Below are positions 10,901-20,000 of a DNA stretch of 64,000 bases, piece by piece. Position 1 is the first letter of the stretch. The number at the start of each line of letters is the position of its first letter. The notes under the pieces were generated by a model that was not told the DNA's origin, did not search any database, and saw only the letters and a list, made by a program, of their open reading frames with translations. A program made the position numbers and the translations under genes. The DNA is taken from assembly GCA_037127255.1 (NCBI GenBank), contig JBANSL010000013.1:26941688-27005687 (forward strand), given 5' to 3'. This DNA is from Persicaria tinctoria. Lineage: Eukaryota > Streptophyta > Magnoliopsida > Caryophyllales > Polygonaceae.

Positions 10901-11448
10901 GGTACATCAGCGGAACCCTCGAGCTCGGCACCACGATCACTCCTTCCTCTAAGCTTGACCTTGTTGCTTACACTGATGCGGATTGGGGTGGTTGTCCTGA
11001 CACACGTCGCTCCACGTCTGGTTACTGTGTCTTTCTCAACGACACCCTTGTGTCGTGGTCGGCCAAGCGTCAGTCTGTCGTGTCTCGCTCCAGCGCTGAG
11101 GCCGAATACAGGGGCGTTGCCAATGTTGTCTCCGAGTGCTCTTGGCTCCGCAATCTCCTGCTTGAGCTCCGTTGCCCTCTTATGAAGGCCACTCTGGTCT
11201 ACACTGATAACATCTCTACCGTCTATCTGGCTAGCAACCCGGTCCAGCATCAACGCACGAAGCACATTGAGCTTGATCTCCACTTCGTCAGGGACAAGGT
11301 TGCCATAGGACATGTCCGCGTTCTACATGTTCCGTCCTCGTATCAGTACGCTGATATATTCACCAAGGGTTTACCTAGACAGTTGTTCATTGATTTTCGC
11401 TCCAGTCTCACTGTACGACCCCCTCCAGTTTCGACTGCGGGGGTTTGA
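7981..11448 (+). CDS. Copia retrotransposon pol (protease-integrase-RT-RNase H), intact ORF
   Basis: A single 1155-codon frame without stops. In order: aspartic protease (WYMDTGATSHM, near residue 72); integrase with zinc-binding HARLGHL and CFSCQLGKH and a DDE core (NDIWTSP, QCDNDREFD, QNGKAERI); a proline-rich linker at about residues 490-650; reverse transcriptase (CMWLFRHKFRSDGTLERYKA, LDVKNAFLHG, LYGLKQAPRAW, catalytic YVDDIIL); RNase H (YTDADWGGC, SSAEAEYRG, QHQRTKHIELD). It acts in reverse transcription and integration of the element. Gag and the 5' LTR are missing: the ORF begins at the junction with the minus-strand Copia. The ATG at 7981 may be incidental, because a TGA lies just upstream in frame. 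The TGA stop is formed by the first bases of the 3' LTR. The coding sequence is markedly more GC-rich than its surroundings. An open frame of this length suggests fairly recent insertion. Confidence 0.95.
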   Translation: MAFYDHQQSLVGIIPPPSHLQRGYFPIGAHPQVYSASPTRSYPNQQGLLGPCPHQHHAFSSMQPTSSDSSWYMDTGATSHMTNSSGNLSSISFKGPAHSIIVGNGGRLATSRIGHATLQTPTYPLHLNDVLIAPKIVKNLISVRRFTTDNNVSLTFDPYSFSVNDLTTGVTRMRCNSTGELYPVTPPPASSQLCPVALSASSSSLWHARLGHLSAAVLDVLRSQNLVTCTKDPRSGLCFSCQLGKHARLPFQRSLTSTLAPFDIIHNDIWTSPVPSKEGHKYYLLFLDDYTHYLWVFPLHFKSQVFPIFVRFHTYIKTQFHMSLKCFQCDNDREFDNKDFHSFFAANGISYRLSCPYISQQNGKAERIIKTITNMMRSLLFHASIPLPYWSHALSTTCYLLNILPSTTLHHRSPAQTLYYDEPRYDHLRTFGCLCFPNQSSTSPHKLHPRSTPCVFLGYPSDHRGYVCLDIKTHKIIFSRHVTFDESRFPFPSPTPPVSPSESESPFPHFILPQSSPGAPASPPPPPPPPTSTTRPHTCSVFGVFRPRQIISMTTALHPAAQHHAYIPPSDRYIVMLRPPQNAAPAANQLNHPYPPSHTLAAPATPLAVPAANQPCSAPLAPVPPASHSTPSSPSTFLSPIPTSHKTALLDPNWQAAMLDEYRALTKNGTWVLVPRPPAANVVRCMWLFRHKFRSDGTLERYKARLVVNGRSQQVGIDCDETFSPVVKSATIRVVLSLALSRKWAIHQLDVKNAFLHGHLNETVYMFQPSGFTDADRPKHVCLLKRSLYGLKQAPRAWFQRFASHLLRLGFIGSRSDSSLFIYRRGSDMAFLLLYVDDIILTASSDALRTSIISQLSAEFAMSDLGQLSYFLGVVVQRHASGLFLSQSKYAAEIVARAKMSNCNPVATPFDTSNKLNAHSGPLVDDPTLYRSLAGALQYLTFTRPDISYAIQQICLFMHAPREPHFHALKRIIRYISGTLELGTTITPSSKLDLVAYTDADWGGCPDTRRSTSGYCVFLNDTLVSWSAKRQSVVSRSSAEAEYRGVANVVSECSWLRNLLLELRCPLMKATLVYTDNISTVYLASNPVQHQRTKHIELDLHFVRDKVAIGHVRVLHVPSSYQYADIFTKGLPRQLFIDFRSSLTVRPPPVSTAGV

Positions 11449-11578
11449 TAGATTACATAGGTCTTAATATTGTATAGTGTGCCAAAAGCCCATTAAGGCC
11501 CAATACCTTTGTAACCTATATATATATATTATATCAATGAATGGAAACCCCAAGGAGGACTTTACATCAATTCTATCA
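11446..11578 (+). repeat. Short 3' LTR of the plus-strand Copia
   Basis: A purine tract (GCGGGGG) precedes TGATAGATT at 11446, and the repeat ends TTCTATCA at 11578, so the termini TGATAGA and TCTATCA are inverted repeats. A TATA-rich stretch lies at 11518-11534. The length is about 133 bp. No 5' partner is present. Confidence 0.65.
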
Positions 11579-11605
11579 TTCTACAATTTTTTATACGAAA
11601 ATAAC

Positions 11606-11732
11606 AGGAAGCGGCTTGTTGATAAGCCTGCGGGCATTTATAATGAGAGGCAGTGGATTGCCGATTAGCCTGCGGTCATGCAGCGGATTGCCGAGAAGCC
11701 TGCGGACAGATTGCCGAGAAGCCTGCGGACAG
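11606..11732. repeat. Decayed minisatellite
   Basis: The unit GATTGCCGAGAAGCCTGCGG, 20-30 bp long, recurs about four times with changes and deletions. It is followed by a pyrimidine-rich stretch (11756-11870). No gene is recognised from here to 12070. Confidence 0.6.
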
Positions 11733-12073
11733 TTATAATGAGGGGTAACTGATATCACGCTCTCCCTTCTCTTTCTCTGTTCTCCATTCTCCTGCTCTGT
11801 TCGCTCACTCTCTCTACGCTCAGGTACACTCTCTTCTCTCGTTCTTCTCCTCTGTGTTTCTTCTCTCCGCGTTCTTGACTTTGGCTTGTTGAAATCTATG
11901 GACAATCCCAAACTCCGAGGAGAGCATTTAACAAATGTATATTATATGTGTTTTTAATAAGAAAATATTCAACAAACAAACCTGAATTTTGAGTTTTAAC
12001 ATCACTCTTTTATTTTTATTAACATCGGTTTGTAGCCGATGTTAAATGAAATATTTGTTTTTTTTTCATTTTA

Positions 12074-12142
12074 ACCAATACGGGATTTGAACCCGCACCT
12101 TTGTGCTTGAACACATCGCTCTACCAATTTGAGCTAATAGGC
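12074..12142 (-). other. tRNA-like sequence A (not a canonical tRNA)
   Basis: On the minus strand the sequence starts GCCTATTAGCTCAAATTGG and has an A-box-like TAGCTCAAATTGG and a B-box GGTTCAAATCC with a good T-arm (CGGG/CCCG). The anticodon arm does not give the normal 5-bp stem with 7-nt loop. Copy B at 33285-33355 is closely related, including flanking GGCTTTTAAA. Just left lies an inverted AACATCGGTTTG-type motif (12030-12054) of the kind seen near CACTA ends. Confidence 0.55.
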
Positions 12143-13560
12143 TTTAAATTAGCAATAATAAAACAAATTATTGTACCGTTTACTAATCCAATACTAAGGC
12201 CAAAAGAAAACACCAAACAAACTATTTCCTTATAAAGCTATTATGAAATTTAAGAAGTTAAGCCTAGTAGGATGATTATTTCTAATACAATTTCATCACT
12301 CCAAAAATGTTAAAAAAGAGTCTGCAGGGCACAATGACATAGTGTCAATGTATACCCACTTCATATCGGTGAGGATCGTCTGGTCCGAGCCTCGTAGTCC
12401 TTTTGCTGGTCCAAGCCTCCTCATTGGTCTAGATATAAATTAGTAGGGTTGTTTACTTGTTAAAATCAAATTCCAGTTTAAAATCTCCTCCACCCTTCTC
12501 TCTCTCCTCTCCACCTCATCAATTCCAGTTTTAAATCTTCATGTGGATTTCTATATATTTACTTCCAACTAGGTGATTGGTATACCCAGGCTTAATTTTA
12601 ATTTAATTAAAATATTTTTATTGAAATTATGGTTACAAATATTATTTAATTAATTAAAGTTTCTCAACTTCTAAGGTACCCAAGAATTATTTGTAATCTT
12701 TAAAATGAGCAAAATTAATTCAATACTTATTATTTTGAGTAGTGTAATATTTTAAAATTTTATTAATATTTTTACCCTATATTTTACTTATTGTTTCTCC
12801 AATATTAACAAAAATACCTCTGAAGATATTTGCTATTTAATATATAAATAAATAGTTTAGTAAAATAATACTCATCAAATAGAGATTATATATAAATACA
12901 TGACATGGAAGAATAGTTGTAAATTATTTCTGCTTGTTTCATTTCGCTTATTATCTGTATTTCTGTTTTTACGTTGTACGTTTGACGGTTCGCCGTCTGC
13001 CGACTTTGTCGGCCTCTCGAAGAGTTAGGCCTGTCTGACCTTCGAATTTTTACCTAGTCAAAAAAAAAAAATTTAAATTAATTAAGAATACCGAGAGGTT
13101 GAGGTTCAAATGATAGCAAATATAGACACTGAACTTTCAATTGCATTTCTTTTTAATTAAAACACAAAAGATCATAAAATATAGAAGATGATTTATAAAA
13201 CACATCAACACTTCTCATTTTCTAGATGGTAGAACAAACTATACATATGTGTAATTAGATTACATTTCCAATAATTTAGTGTGAATGATATGAAGGAATA
13301 TTTAAATAATTTGGAAATATATAATAATCTATTCACTTTCTATATAATAAAGCAAGACAAATGAAGGGTTAATTAATAATTTTAATAACTTAAAATAATA
13401 TTATTATTATGATCAAGAAAATAATTTATACAGTATATATAATCTTTTTAAATTAACATTAAATGGGAAAAATGAAGGGTTAACATATTTGCCTTTTGAG
13501 GATTTAATGGTAAGAAAATAGTTTTGGCTTTGGTAATTCAACAATGGACATTAAATCCTC
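12143..13560. other. AT-rich spacer, no gene seen
   Basis: Only low-complexity AT-rich sequence is seen, apart from the inverted-pair segment at 12351-12435 and a local GC-rich patch at 12985-13045. Confidence 0.4.
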
Positions 13561-13620
13561 AAAAAGTCAAAATTATATGTATATAAGAAAGATAAGATTA
13601 GACGATTAGTGTTCTTGGGC

Positions 13621-13734
13621 GACAAATAGCTTGCCGGTTTGCAGCGATTCATTATACGAAAATTGTTGTAATTTATGAAAAGATTGTTGCAATTTTGACC
13701 AAACGAATCAATGCAAACCGGCAGGCTATTTGTC
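13621..13734. repeat. Near-perfect inverted repeat (hairpin)
   Basis: The 30-base arms 13621-13650 and 13705-13734 pair with about three mismatches (GACAAATAGC, then TGCCGGTTTGCA) around a 54-base spacer. Partial extra copies of the CAAACCG/GATTCGT motif follow at 13735-13765. Confidence 0.7.
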
Positions 13735-13925
13735 AAATCGCCACAAACCGACGATTCGTTATATTGAAGAAAAGATTATTGTAATTTTGTCAATTTTCCC
13801 AAATTGAAACTCTCTAAAGATCATTGATATGGGGGGAAAAGAGAGAGAGAAGGGGATATGAGAATTTTAGTGTGAAATCAAAATCATTGATGGTTTTGTT
13901 TGGGATTTCAAAGAGGTGTAGTAGA

Positions 13926-13946
13926 TTGGGGGGGGGGGGGGGGGGG
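13926..13946. repeat. Homopolymer run of 21 G
   Basis: Uninterrupted G run followed by a GA-rich stretch. Length is uncertain, as such runs are prone to sequencing error. Confidence 0.8.
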
Positions 13947-14422
13947 AAGAGAGAGAGAAGGGGATAATTTGGAACTCATAGAAGGAGAAATTAACCTCTT
14001 GGAGATATTAAAGATGGAGCTTTGGGAAATTCTCAGTAGGTGTGGAGAATATATAGAGAGAGAGAGAGTGAATAGAGGAAGGAAGAGTATCGAAAGGCTA
14101 AAACTAGAGGAGTATTAATGAAACATATACTCCTTAAAGTTATAAAAAAACAATAAAAGTCCCACTAGTGTACAGGTGGACCAATAAAAAAAAGGACCAG
14201 TAAAGGGACTAAATAGTCCGGACCAGACGATCCCCACCGACTTCATATACATGTCGGACAATTTTATACAAGGTGCAAATGTTCCTTTGTATTGAAAACA
14301 GCTTAGAGGGCACAGTGCCTTAAATCTACACGAAGGAGAACACCGTAAATCTGCAAACATTTGAAACACCACATGATCCACATCAGAGAATGGTTAACAT
14401 TTCATATGAGCCAAAAGATCAG

Positions 14423-14662
14423 TGTTATGATCTGAAGGTCGGGTAGTAAGGCTTGAGCCTTTAATGGAGATTTGATTAAGGAAGAAGAAGAAGAAAGAGT
14501 ACAGAGAGGGAGAGAGAAGGAGAGAGATTGAGGAAGAAGATAGGAAAGGGTTTGTAATATTCATTGATAGATCCCGTACAATACCTGAGATAGGTATTTA
14601 TATCCCAAAACCCATTTTCCTACTAATTATAATTATTATCCCTATTATATCAATCCCTAACA
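14423..14662 (-). repeat. 3' LTR of the RRM-carrying element
   Basis: About 240 bp, TGTTA...TAACA, preceded by a polypurine tract on the minus strand. It differs from its partner at only a handful of sites, suggesting fairly recent insertion. Confidence 0.9.
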
Positions 14663-15128
14663 TTACTCCCCTCTTATAAAGCTTTGTTCTCAAAGCTTAA
14701 AAAAAATATATACAAACTATAACAACTGCAGTGTGCAATACATCAAAGGATAACAAGTACTAGTAGTATTCCCCAAAATAAAAGAATAGCCATATATGGT
14801 CAATGCTTTCCTGAGATCTTCATTCATGTTGCTGATGCAACCCACTTCTCAAACCGTAGCATATACTCCATTGACTACCAAGTTTATGATGTGCTACCTC
14901 AAGTAAAAGCTCTTGGAAAGCTCTTAAAATTGGCACTTGGGCACTGAACTCACAGTAATAATGGATGTGAATGCCACTGCCATGCTTTTGCACTTTCTAT
15001 CTCCACCATTGCTTCTGCTATTCACCTAGGCCTGCTGCCTGAAGCCCTGGAATTGATGCCACAACACTATTACACACAATTCAAATGCTCGCTTCTGTCA
15101 CTGTGTAATCTCCAACTGTATTGCTTGG

Positions 15129-16598
15129 CTAGCAAAAAAAAATTTGCCCAGCTATTCTTTGATTCCTTCCACACGGCAAGTTCATTGTGCTATTATTAAA
15201 CTGCAATCCGAACTTCAGCCCCATCAATAGGTTGTATCTACCTCCTGGATCAAAGACTAAAACCACATCCTTTAGGTCAAACGCAGCCTTATAGAATTCC
15301 ATTTGTGCCTTTAGAAAATCACTACTAACTTTCCCTCTATCAAAAGGCAATGAGGGTTTAATGTTGATGTCTCCAGCTCCACCTGCTTCACCATCTAGGC
15401 TATCAAAACCCTCCTTTGAGCTGTCTAAACCCCATGATATTGACCCCTCTTTTCCACTATAATAAGGCATTGCAATTCTTCCTCTATCGAAAGGCATGGT
15501 GATTGAACTTTGCTTCAGTTCACCCCAAAAATCAACACCTCTCGACTCATGATATCCATGATATAAGCAACAATCACAGCCCACTAATTCGGTCACTAAT
15601 TGAAAGTTCCTCTTGCGCATTTCAACAAACACCTTGTGCGAACTATAAGTTATCATACATTCAACTGAATCTGGTGTACCATTAGCCACCCTAATTTCAA
15701 TCCATTCTATCAAATGATTAACTAATTCAGACAAGAGTTTCATTTCACCATCACCTTTCATAATCTCGCAGGGCTTGAGAGTTACCTTAGATTCTTGGCT
15801 CGAGGCTTCGATCGTGTCCTGAAAATTTCTCAATTCATCCTGTTCGGCTGTCATCGGGGCTTCCATCCGTGACAAATCGACCCGTTCTGGACTTGGGATG
15901 TTGATGTCTGGATGTTTTGGAATTTCTAAAACCCTTGAATTTGAACCTTCATCGGCATTCCAAGAGAAATGATACATTGATGAGTTGGAGGAGTTTTCAG
16001 GATCGTTGAATTTCTCGACAAACTGTGGGCTCAATTTTAATTCTCGACCCTGTTCTTCACATGGAATGACTGCAATCTCAGATTCTTGAATCGGACTTTC
16101 GATTTCTCCATTCGATTCACCCCTAGCATCTTGATTTTCCAAGTCCTGAATATCGCACAAATCAATATCTTCAATCTTGTTGTTGCTGATTGAATCTGAG
16201 CATGAAAGCCCACCCTTGGGCTCTTCCACAAGAAACAACTCTAATTGACAACACCTGTCATAGATGTTTCTTCCGTTGAGCCCATTGAACGCCTCGATAG
16301 CTAATTCTTTGTTTCGAAACTGGACTTTCGAATGAAACCCAATTGGAGGGTCAAATATCTCTATGCTCTCTATCTTGCCAACACTGGAGAACACTTGATC
16401 TAAAATCTCCTCAGAAATTAGGTAAAGCACGTGATGAATCTTGATGAAAATCGTCCGTTCATTTTCTTCGTTTTCCTCTTGTAATGACGGATGAGTGATC
16501 GGAGACATCCCCCAATTAAGCCTGATTTCGTTGAGATTTCGGTAAAATCGCCGATCAGACTCCTGCAATCGCAATTCCCAGTCTTCGCTTGTCGCCAT
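15129..16598 (-). CDS. RRM protein encoded inside an LTR element (PTB-like RRM, novel C-terminus)
   Basis: A 489-codon frame from ATG at 16598; an upstream extension into the LTR is open but improbable as coding. After a charged N-terminus (MATSEDWELRLQESDRRFYR) there is one RNA-recognition motif at about residues 49-127: TIFIKIHHVLYLIS, then VGKIESIEIFD, then GLNGRNIYDRCCQLEL. The string NIYDxCCQL is typical of polypyrimidine-tract-binding proteins (RRM2-like), so the domain was probably captured from such a host gene. An acidic, low-complexity middle follows. The C-terminal part has a Cys-rich patch (VGCDCCLYHGYHES) and two PFDRG repeats, and ends with VVLVFDPGGRYN; I do not recognise it. 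It could be a substitute Gag, binding element RNA, or simply a passenger. The intact frame argues for coding constraint or youth. Confidence 0.8.
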   Translation of the reverse strand: MATSEDWELRLQESDRRFYRNLNEIRLNWGMSPITHPSLQEENEENERTIFIKIHHVLYLISEEILDQVFSSVGKIESIEIFDPPIGFHSKVQFRNKELAIEAFNGLNGRNIYDRCCQLELFLVEEPKGGLSCSDSISNNKIEDIDLCDIQDLENQDARGESNGEIESPIQESEIAVIPCEEQGRELKLSPQFVEKFNDPENSSNSSMYHFSWNADEGSNSRVLEIPKHPDINIPSPERVDLSRMEAPMTAEQDELRNFQDTIEASSQESKVTLKPCEIMKGDGEMKLLSELVNHLIEWIEIRVANGTPDSVECMITYSSHKVFVEMRKRNFQLVTELVGCDCCLYHGYHESRGVDFWGELKQSSITMPFDRGRIAMPYYSGKEGSISWGLDSSKEGFDSLDGEAGGAGDINIKPSLPFDRGKVSSDFLKAQMEFYKAAFDLKDVVLVFDPGGRYNLLMGLKFGLQFNNSTMNLPCGRNQRIAGQIFFC

Positions 16599-16666
16599 GG
16601 CCGCTCGTCGGAAAAATCTGAAAGCACTTCTGGATGTATACGGTCGGATGTAAGGTCGCGGAATCA

Positions 16667-16684
16667 ACCGCTCTGATATCAATT
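16667..16684 (-). other. Primer-binding site (initiator-Met tRNA)
   Basis: TTGATATCAGAGC directly after the 5' LTR (minus strand) matches the plant iMet primer site TTGGTATCAGAGC with one mismatch. It fixes the element's orientation as minus. Confidence 0.8.
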
Positions 16685-16925
16685 TGTTATGATCTGAAGG
16701 TCGGGTAGTAAGGCTTGAGCCTTTAATGGAGATTTGATTAAGGAAGAAGAAGAAGAAAGAGTACAGAGAGGGAGAGAGAAAGAGAGAGATTGAGGAAGAA
16801 GATAGGAAAGGGTTTGTAATATTCATTGATAGATCCCGTACAATACCCAAGATAGGTATTTATATCCCCAAAACCCATTTTCCTACTAATTACAATTATT
16901 ATCCCTATTATATCAATCCCTAACA
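16685..16925 (-). repeat. 5' LTR of the RRM-carrying element
   Basis: About 241 bp; holds a TATAAATA box near 16857-16866 (minus strand) that would drive transcription of the RRM ORF. Flanked on the right by target duplication ATCAG. Confidence 0.9.
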
Positions 16926-17089
16926 ATCAGTTTTTCTGATTAACTCATCAAAAACTAATGGAGGTTACCAACAGGTAGCCAAAACGAAGCTAATGGAGGT
17001 TACCAACAGTAGCAAAATGCAAACAACATACCTCTAACACTTTTTAACATACATTTAGCAAAAACTCACTCAAACCAATTGTGAAATTT

Positions 17090-20000
17090 AACTGCATGCA
17101 GACTTTGATGAGAGCTAACATGCCAAAACCATATATAATAAACAAGTAAATTTAGAGCTGGAAAATAAAAGGCCAGTGAAGAGACAACAAGAAGTTGATC
17201 TTGATCTCCCCAATTGGTCGAATAACAAACAAGTAAAACAAAACTTGCTCATAGTGACAAGTCTAAATTCATAAATAAAAATCATAACTGCTCTATGGAG
17301 TAGTATTCATTATTCAAACATACAACAACAATTTCAAGTCAAAACTGGGAATTTTTTATCCATCCAATTAGCATTCCCAATCCTAACTAATCTTAAAATG
17401 TTATGAATAATTTGTCTCTTTTTATGCATCCAAAAGGAGCACTGTAATGCACTCATGCAAATCAAAGGTGAAATGAAAGGGGGAATGTAGATAGATACAT
17501 GCTCCACATTGCTGGGTCAACACAAAATATATTTCAAGCCATAAAACTTTTGAAAACGACAAAAACAAAAGCAAAGGAAATGTGTGGAAATAGCAAGGAC
17601 AAGCTCTGGTCATGGCTTTAGTATGGTGAAAGGTTCAAGTAATAAACCCTTCAAAACACATGATAATTTCACTCACTTTATGAGTAGGAAAATGTTTCTA
17701 CCCACCCAAGTGGAGACCAAGAGACACAAAACAAGCAGAAGTGAAAGAACATACATCCAAACCGCTAATTCTGAGGAAGAAAACCCGGTAAATCACCCCA
17801 GCCAGCAGATAGAACCCTAAAAGGCATAGCAATTTGAAACAAGAGCCAAAAAGAGAAGATAAGGACAAACAAGCAAGAAGATTTATGCCAGAAGATGAAT
17901 TGTATAGGAAAGGCTAATAGGATATCTCCCATGGTAAAAATGATGCTAAACCAACCCCACCCTTTCCCATGCAAAGATACCACAGTGGCACAACTCGTCG
18001 GATGCCACAATACAATTTCCTGTCAGCATGAATGTATGAAGTTGAAACCATGAGCACAGTCAAAAGTATCAGTGATCCATTACAGTATCAGATCAGTGCA
18101 AAGAAAGCGAGTGAAATATCACAAATAAGTTTATCTACCTAGGTTGTAAATAAGACAATAAAATTTAGCATTCAGACAGTACAGCTGAATATGAGGCAAC
18201 CCTTTGATAAAGGAATTCGGAAAATTTGTCAAGCAGAAGCAGAGAAATTGACCAAAATGCCAAGAGAGTTTTGAGAAGGTGATCTGAGATATTGATAATA
18301 TCCAACACAACCATGACATCATTATTATAAATCTTAATAAATAAATAAATACTTTAAATTGAGAACAAGGAAACACCCTGACTTGACATGGTTTGGGGGT
18401 TAGTTTAGCCAGCATGTAGTTCATGAAAGTTACTTACACCATATAGTGATAATAGAATACTTTAGTACTGACCAGATAGAGTTACGTAGTATAATGACGG
18501 TGCAATGAACAAAGGAACTGAAGTGTATAGAAGGTCTGAAAGTAAAGAGGTAAAGAAAAAGGACTTCAGACCTAGCAAATTTAAAAACATTAATATCTTT
18601 GTTAAAAGTAAGATGCATGATAACGCCAATTCTGTACGTCTTCAGCAATGATTCCAATGAATAAAGGCTTTAAATTGTCAAAGAATCGAGAGATCTGTAC
18701 TTACATAATCACAAGATCCGGACTTTTTCAATGACGTCGGCCCCTATACAACCAGAAGACAATGGACAACATAAATACTCCAAGTTTTGCCAAACAAAAC
18801 AAGGATGAACATCAGTTGAACAAACAATATAATAAATTTTGAGAAACTCTTACCCTAATGCCATCTTGGTTGCATAAGACTGAAACAGAAAGTGAATAGT
18901 TGTGTGGAGTACTTCTGCTTGTCAACTTAATGGTTACACCCATATGAGGACTGTTCTTATCTGTGTCAGAGAAATGTCGTCTAATTAACAGAAACCAATT
19001 GAATATGAAATGGTTGTTGTTGTCATATATATCCTTCCTCATAGAAAAATCAAACAAGGAGCATGATCCAGGCCAAGAAATATGTTGTAATGATGTGAAA
19101 GAAATGTTCTATCTATATGATAGTGAAAATAAAGAGAAGTCGTGGAGAAAGATATAGTAACTTACCCACAAGGGTGATATCAAAACTTGAGCTACCACCA
19201 ATAGTGGTGCATACTTGATAACCTGCAACAACCACATGAATCTAACTAAGGTATATAATGCTTCTAGTACCATACAAATATTTCATGTTGTAAACCAGAA
19301 TAAGACTAGCTAGACAGGAGTCAATATAATAACATAAGAAAAAATTAATACAACAAGAACATTGGCACTTTTAGACTCATCTAAAAGTTATCTATCCTGC
19401 TCACACACACGCACGCACACAGTGATTATGAAACAGGAGCATTAAAGAACAAAGAAAAATTTATTCTGTGGGAAGCAAGAAAGCATAAATGGAGTCTCAA
19501 AAACCAGTTGCTATGGTTTCTAGAGACACTAAACACCAAATCAACAATGACAATAAACATCAAAACACTTCCATAATGGGGTCCAAAAAACTAAAGCCCC
19601 ATCTACAAAAGGAAGAGGAATCATGGAAAGGAAATACATTCATGTTCTACCTCCAACATTGCTGGCAACAAGTGCACTACAACCCATGCCACATCGTGAT
19701 GCACCACCACAGTCCTGAGATATTAACATTTTAGATGAGAAATTATAAATCATATTCATCAGGGAACTCCTAATAATCATAGTTGAAGCCAACCTTGTAG
19801 GCCAGAGTTAAAAGTGAGAGCAAAACACTTTTACCAATCAAAGACAAGAAATAAAAGGTCATTAAATAGCAACAATCTACTTTAAATATAACCATAGGAA
19901 GAAAAGAGTCTGGCTTAAAAGAAAATATTAACTTGCATCAAATAGCTAAGTTGAAGGTACTACTTACCCAACAATCAACACATCGAGGCGGGTCATGGTT

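Larger units (their letters stand above)
12351..14255. repeat. Inverted pair of related segments flanking 1.8 kb
   Basis: Segment 12351-12435 (with GGATCGTCTGGTCCG, then TAGTCC and CTGGTCC) matches the reverse complement of 14176-14255 with moderate divergence. The pair could be the terminal inverted repeats of a decayed DNA element of about 1.9 kb, but no target duplication was identified. Confidence 0.5.
14418..16930 (-). mobile_element. Complete non-autonomous LTR retrotransposon carrying an RRM-protein gene
   Basis: Two LTRs (14423-14662 and 16685-16925, about 240 bp, roughly five differences seen) begin TGTTA and end TAACA. The element is bounded by the 5-bp target duplication ATCAG (14418-14422 and 16926-16930). 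Read on the minus strand, the sequence after the 5' LTR is TTGATATCAGAGC (ending near 16670), a one-mismatch primer-binding site for initiator-Met tRNA. A polypurine tract AAGAGGGGAGTAA (14675-14663) precedes the 3' LTR. A TATAAATA box lies in the LTR near 16857-16866. No gag, protease, integrase or RT is present; the interior encodes one ORF (15129-16598). The element must have been mobilised by proteins supplied in trans. It inserted next to the 3' part of the ATG27-like gene. Confidence 0.9.

Noticed and set aside
8148..11313. Several short minus- and plus-strand frames within the Copia pol
   Set aside because: All lie inside the intact 1155-codon frame and show no independent motifs; high GC makes long shadows common.
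12074..12142. Genuine tRNA gene
   Set aside because: The anticodon arm does not form a 5-bp stem with a 7-nt loop, and a closely related copy lies inside a CACTA end.
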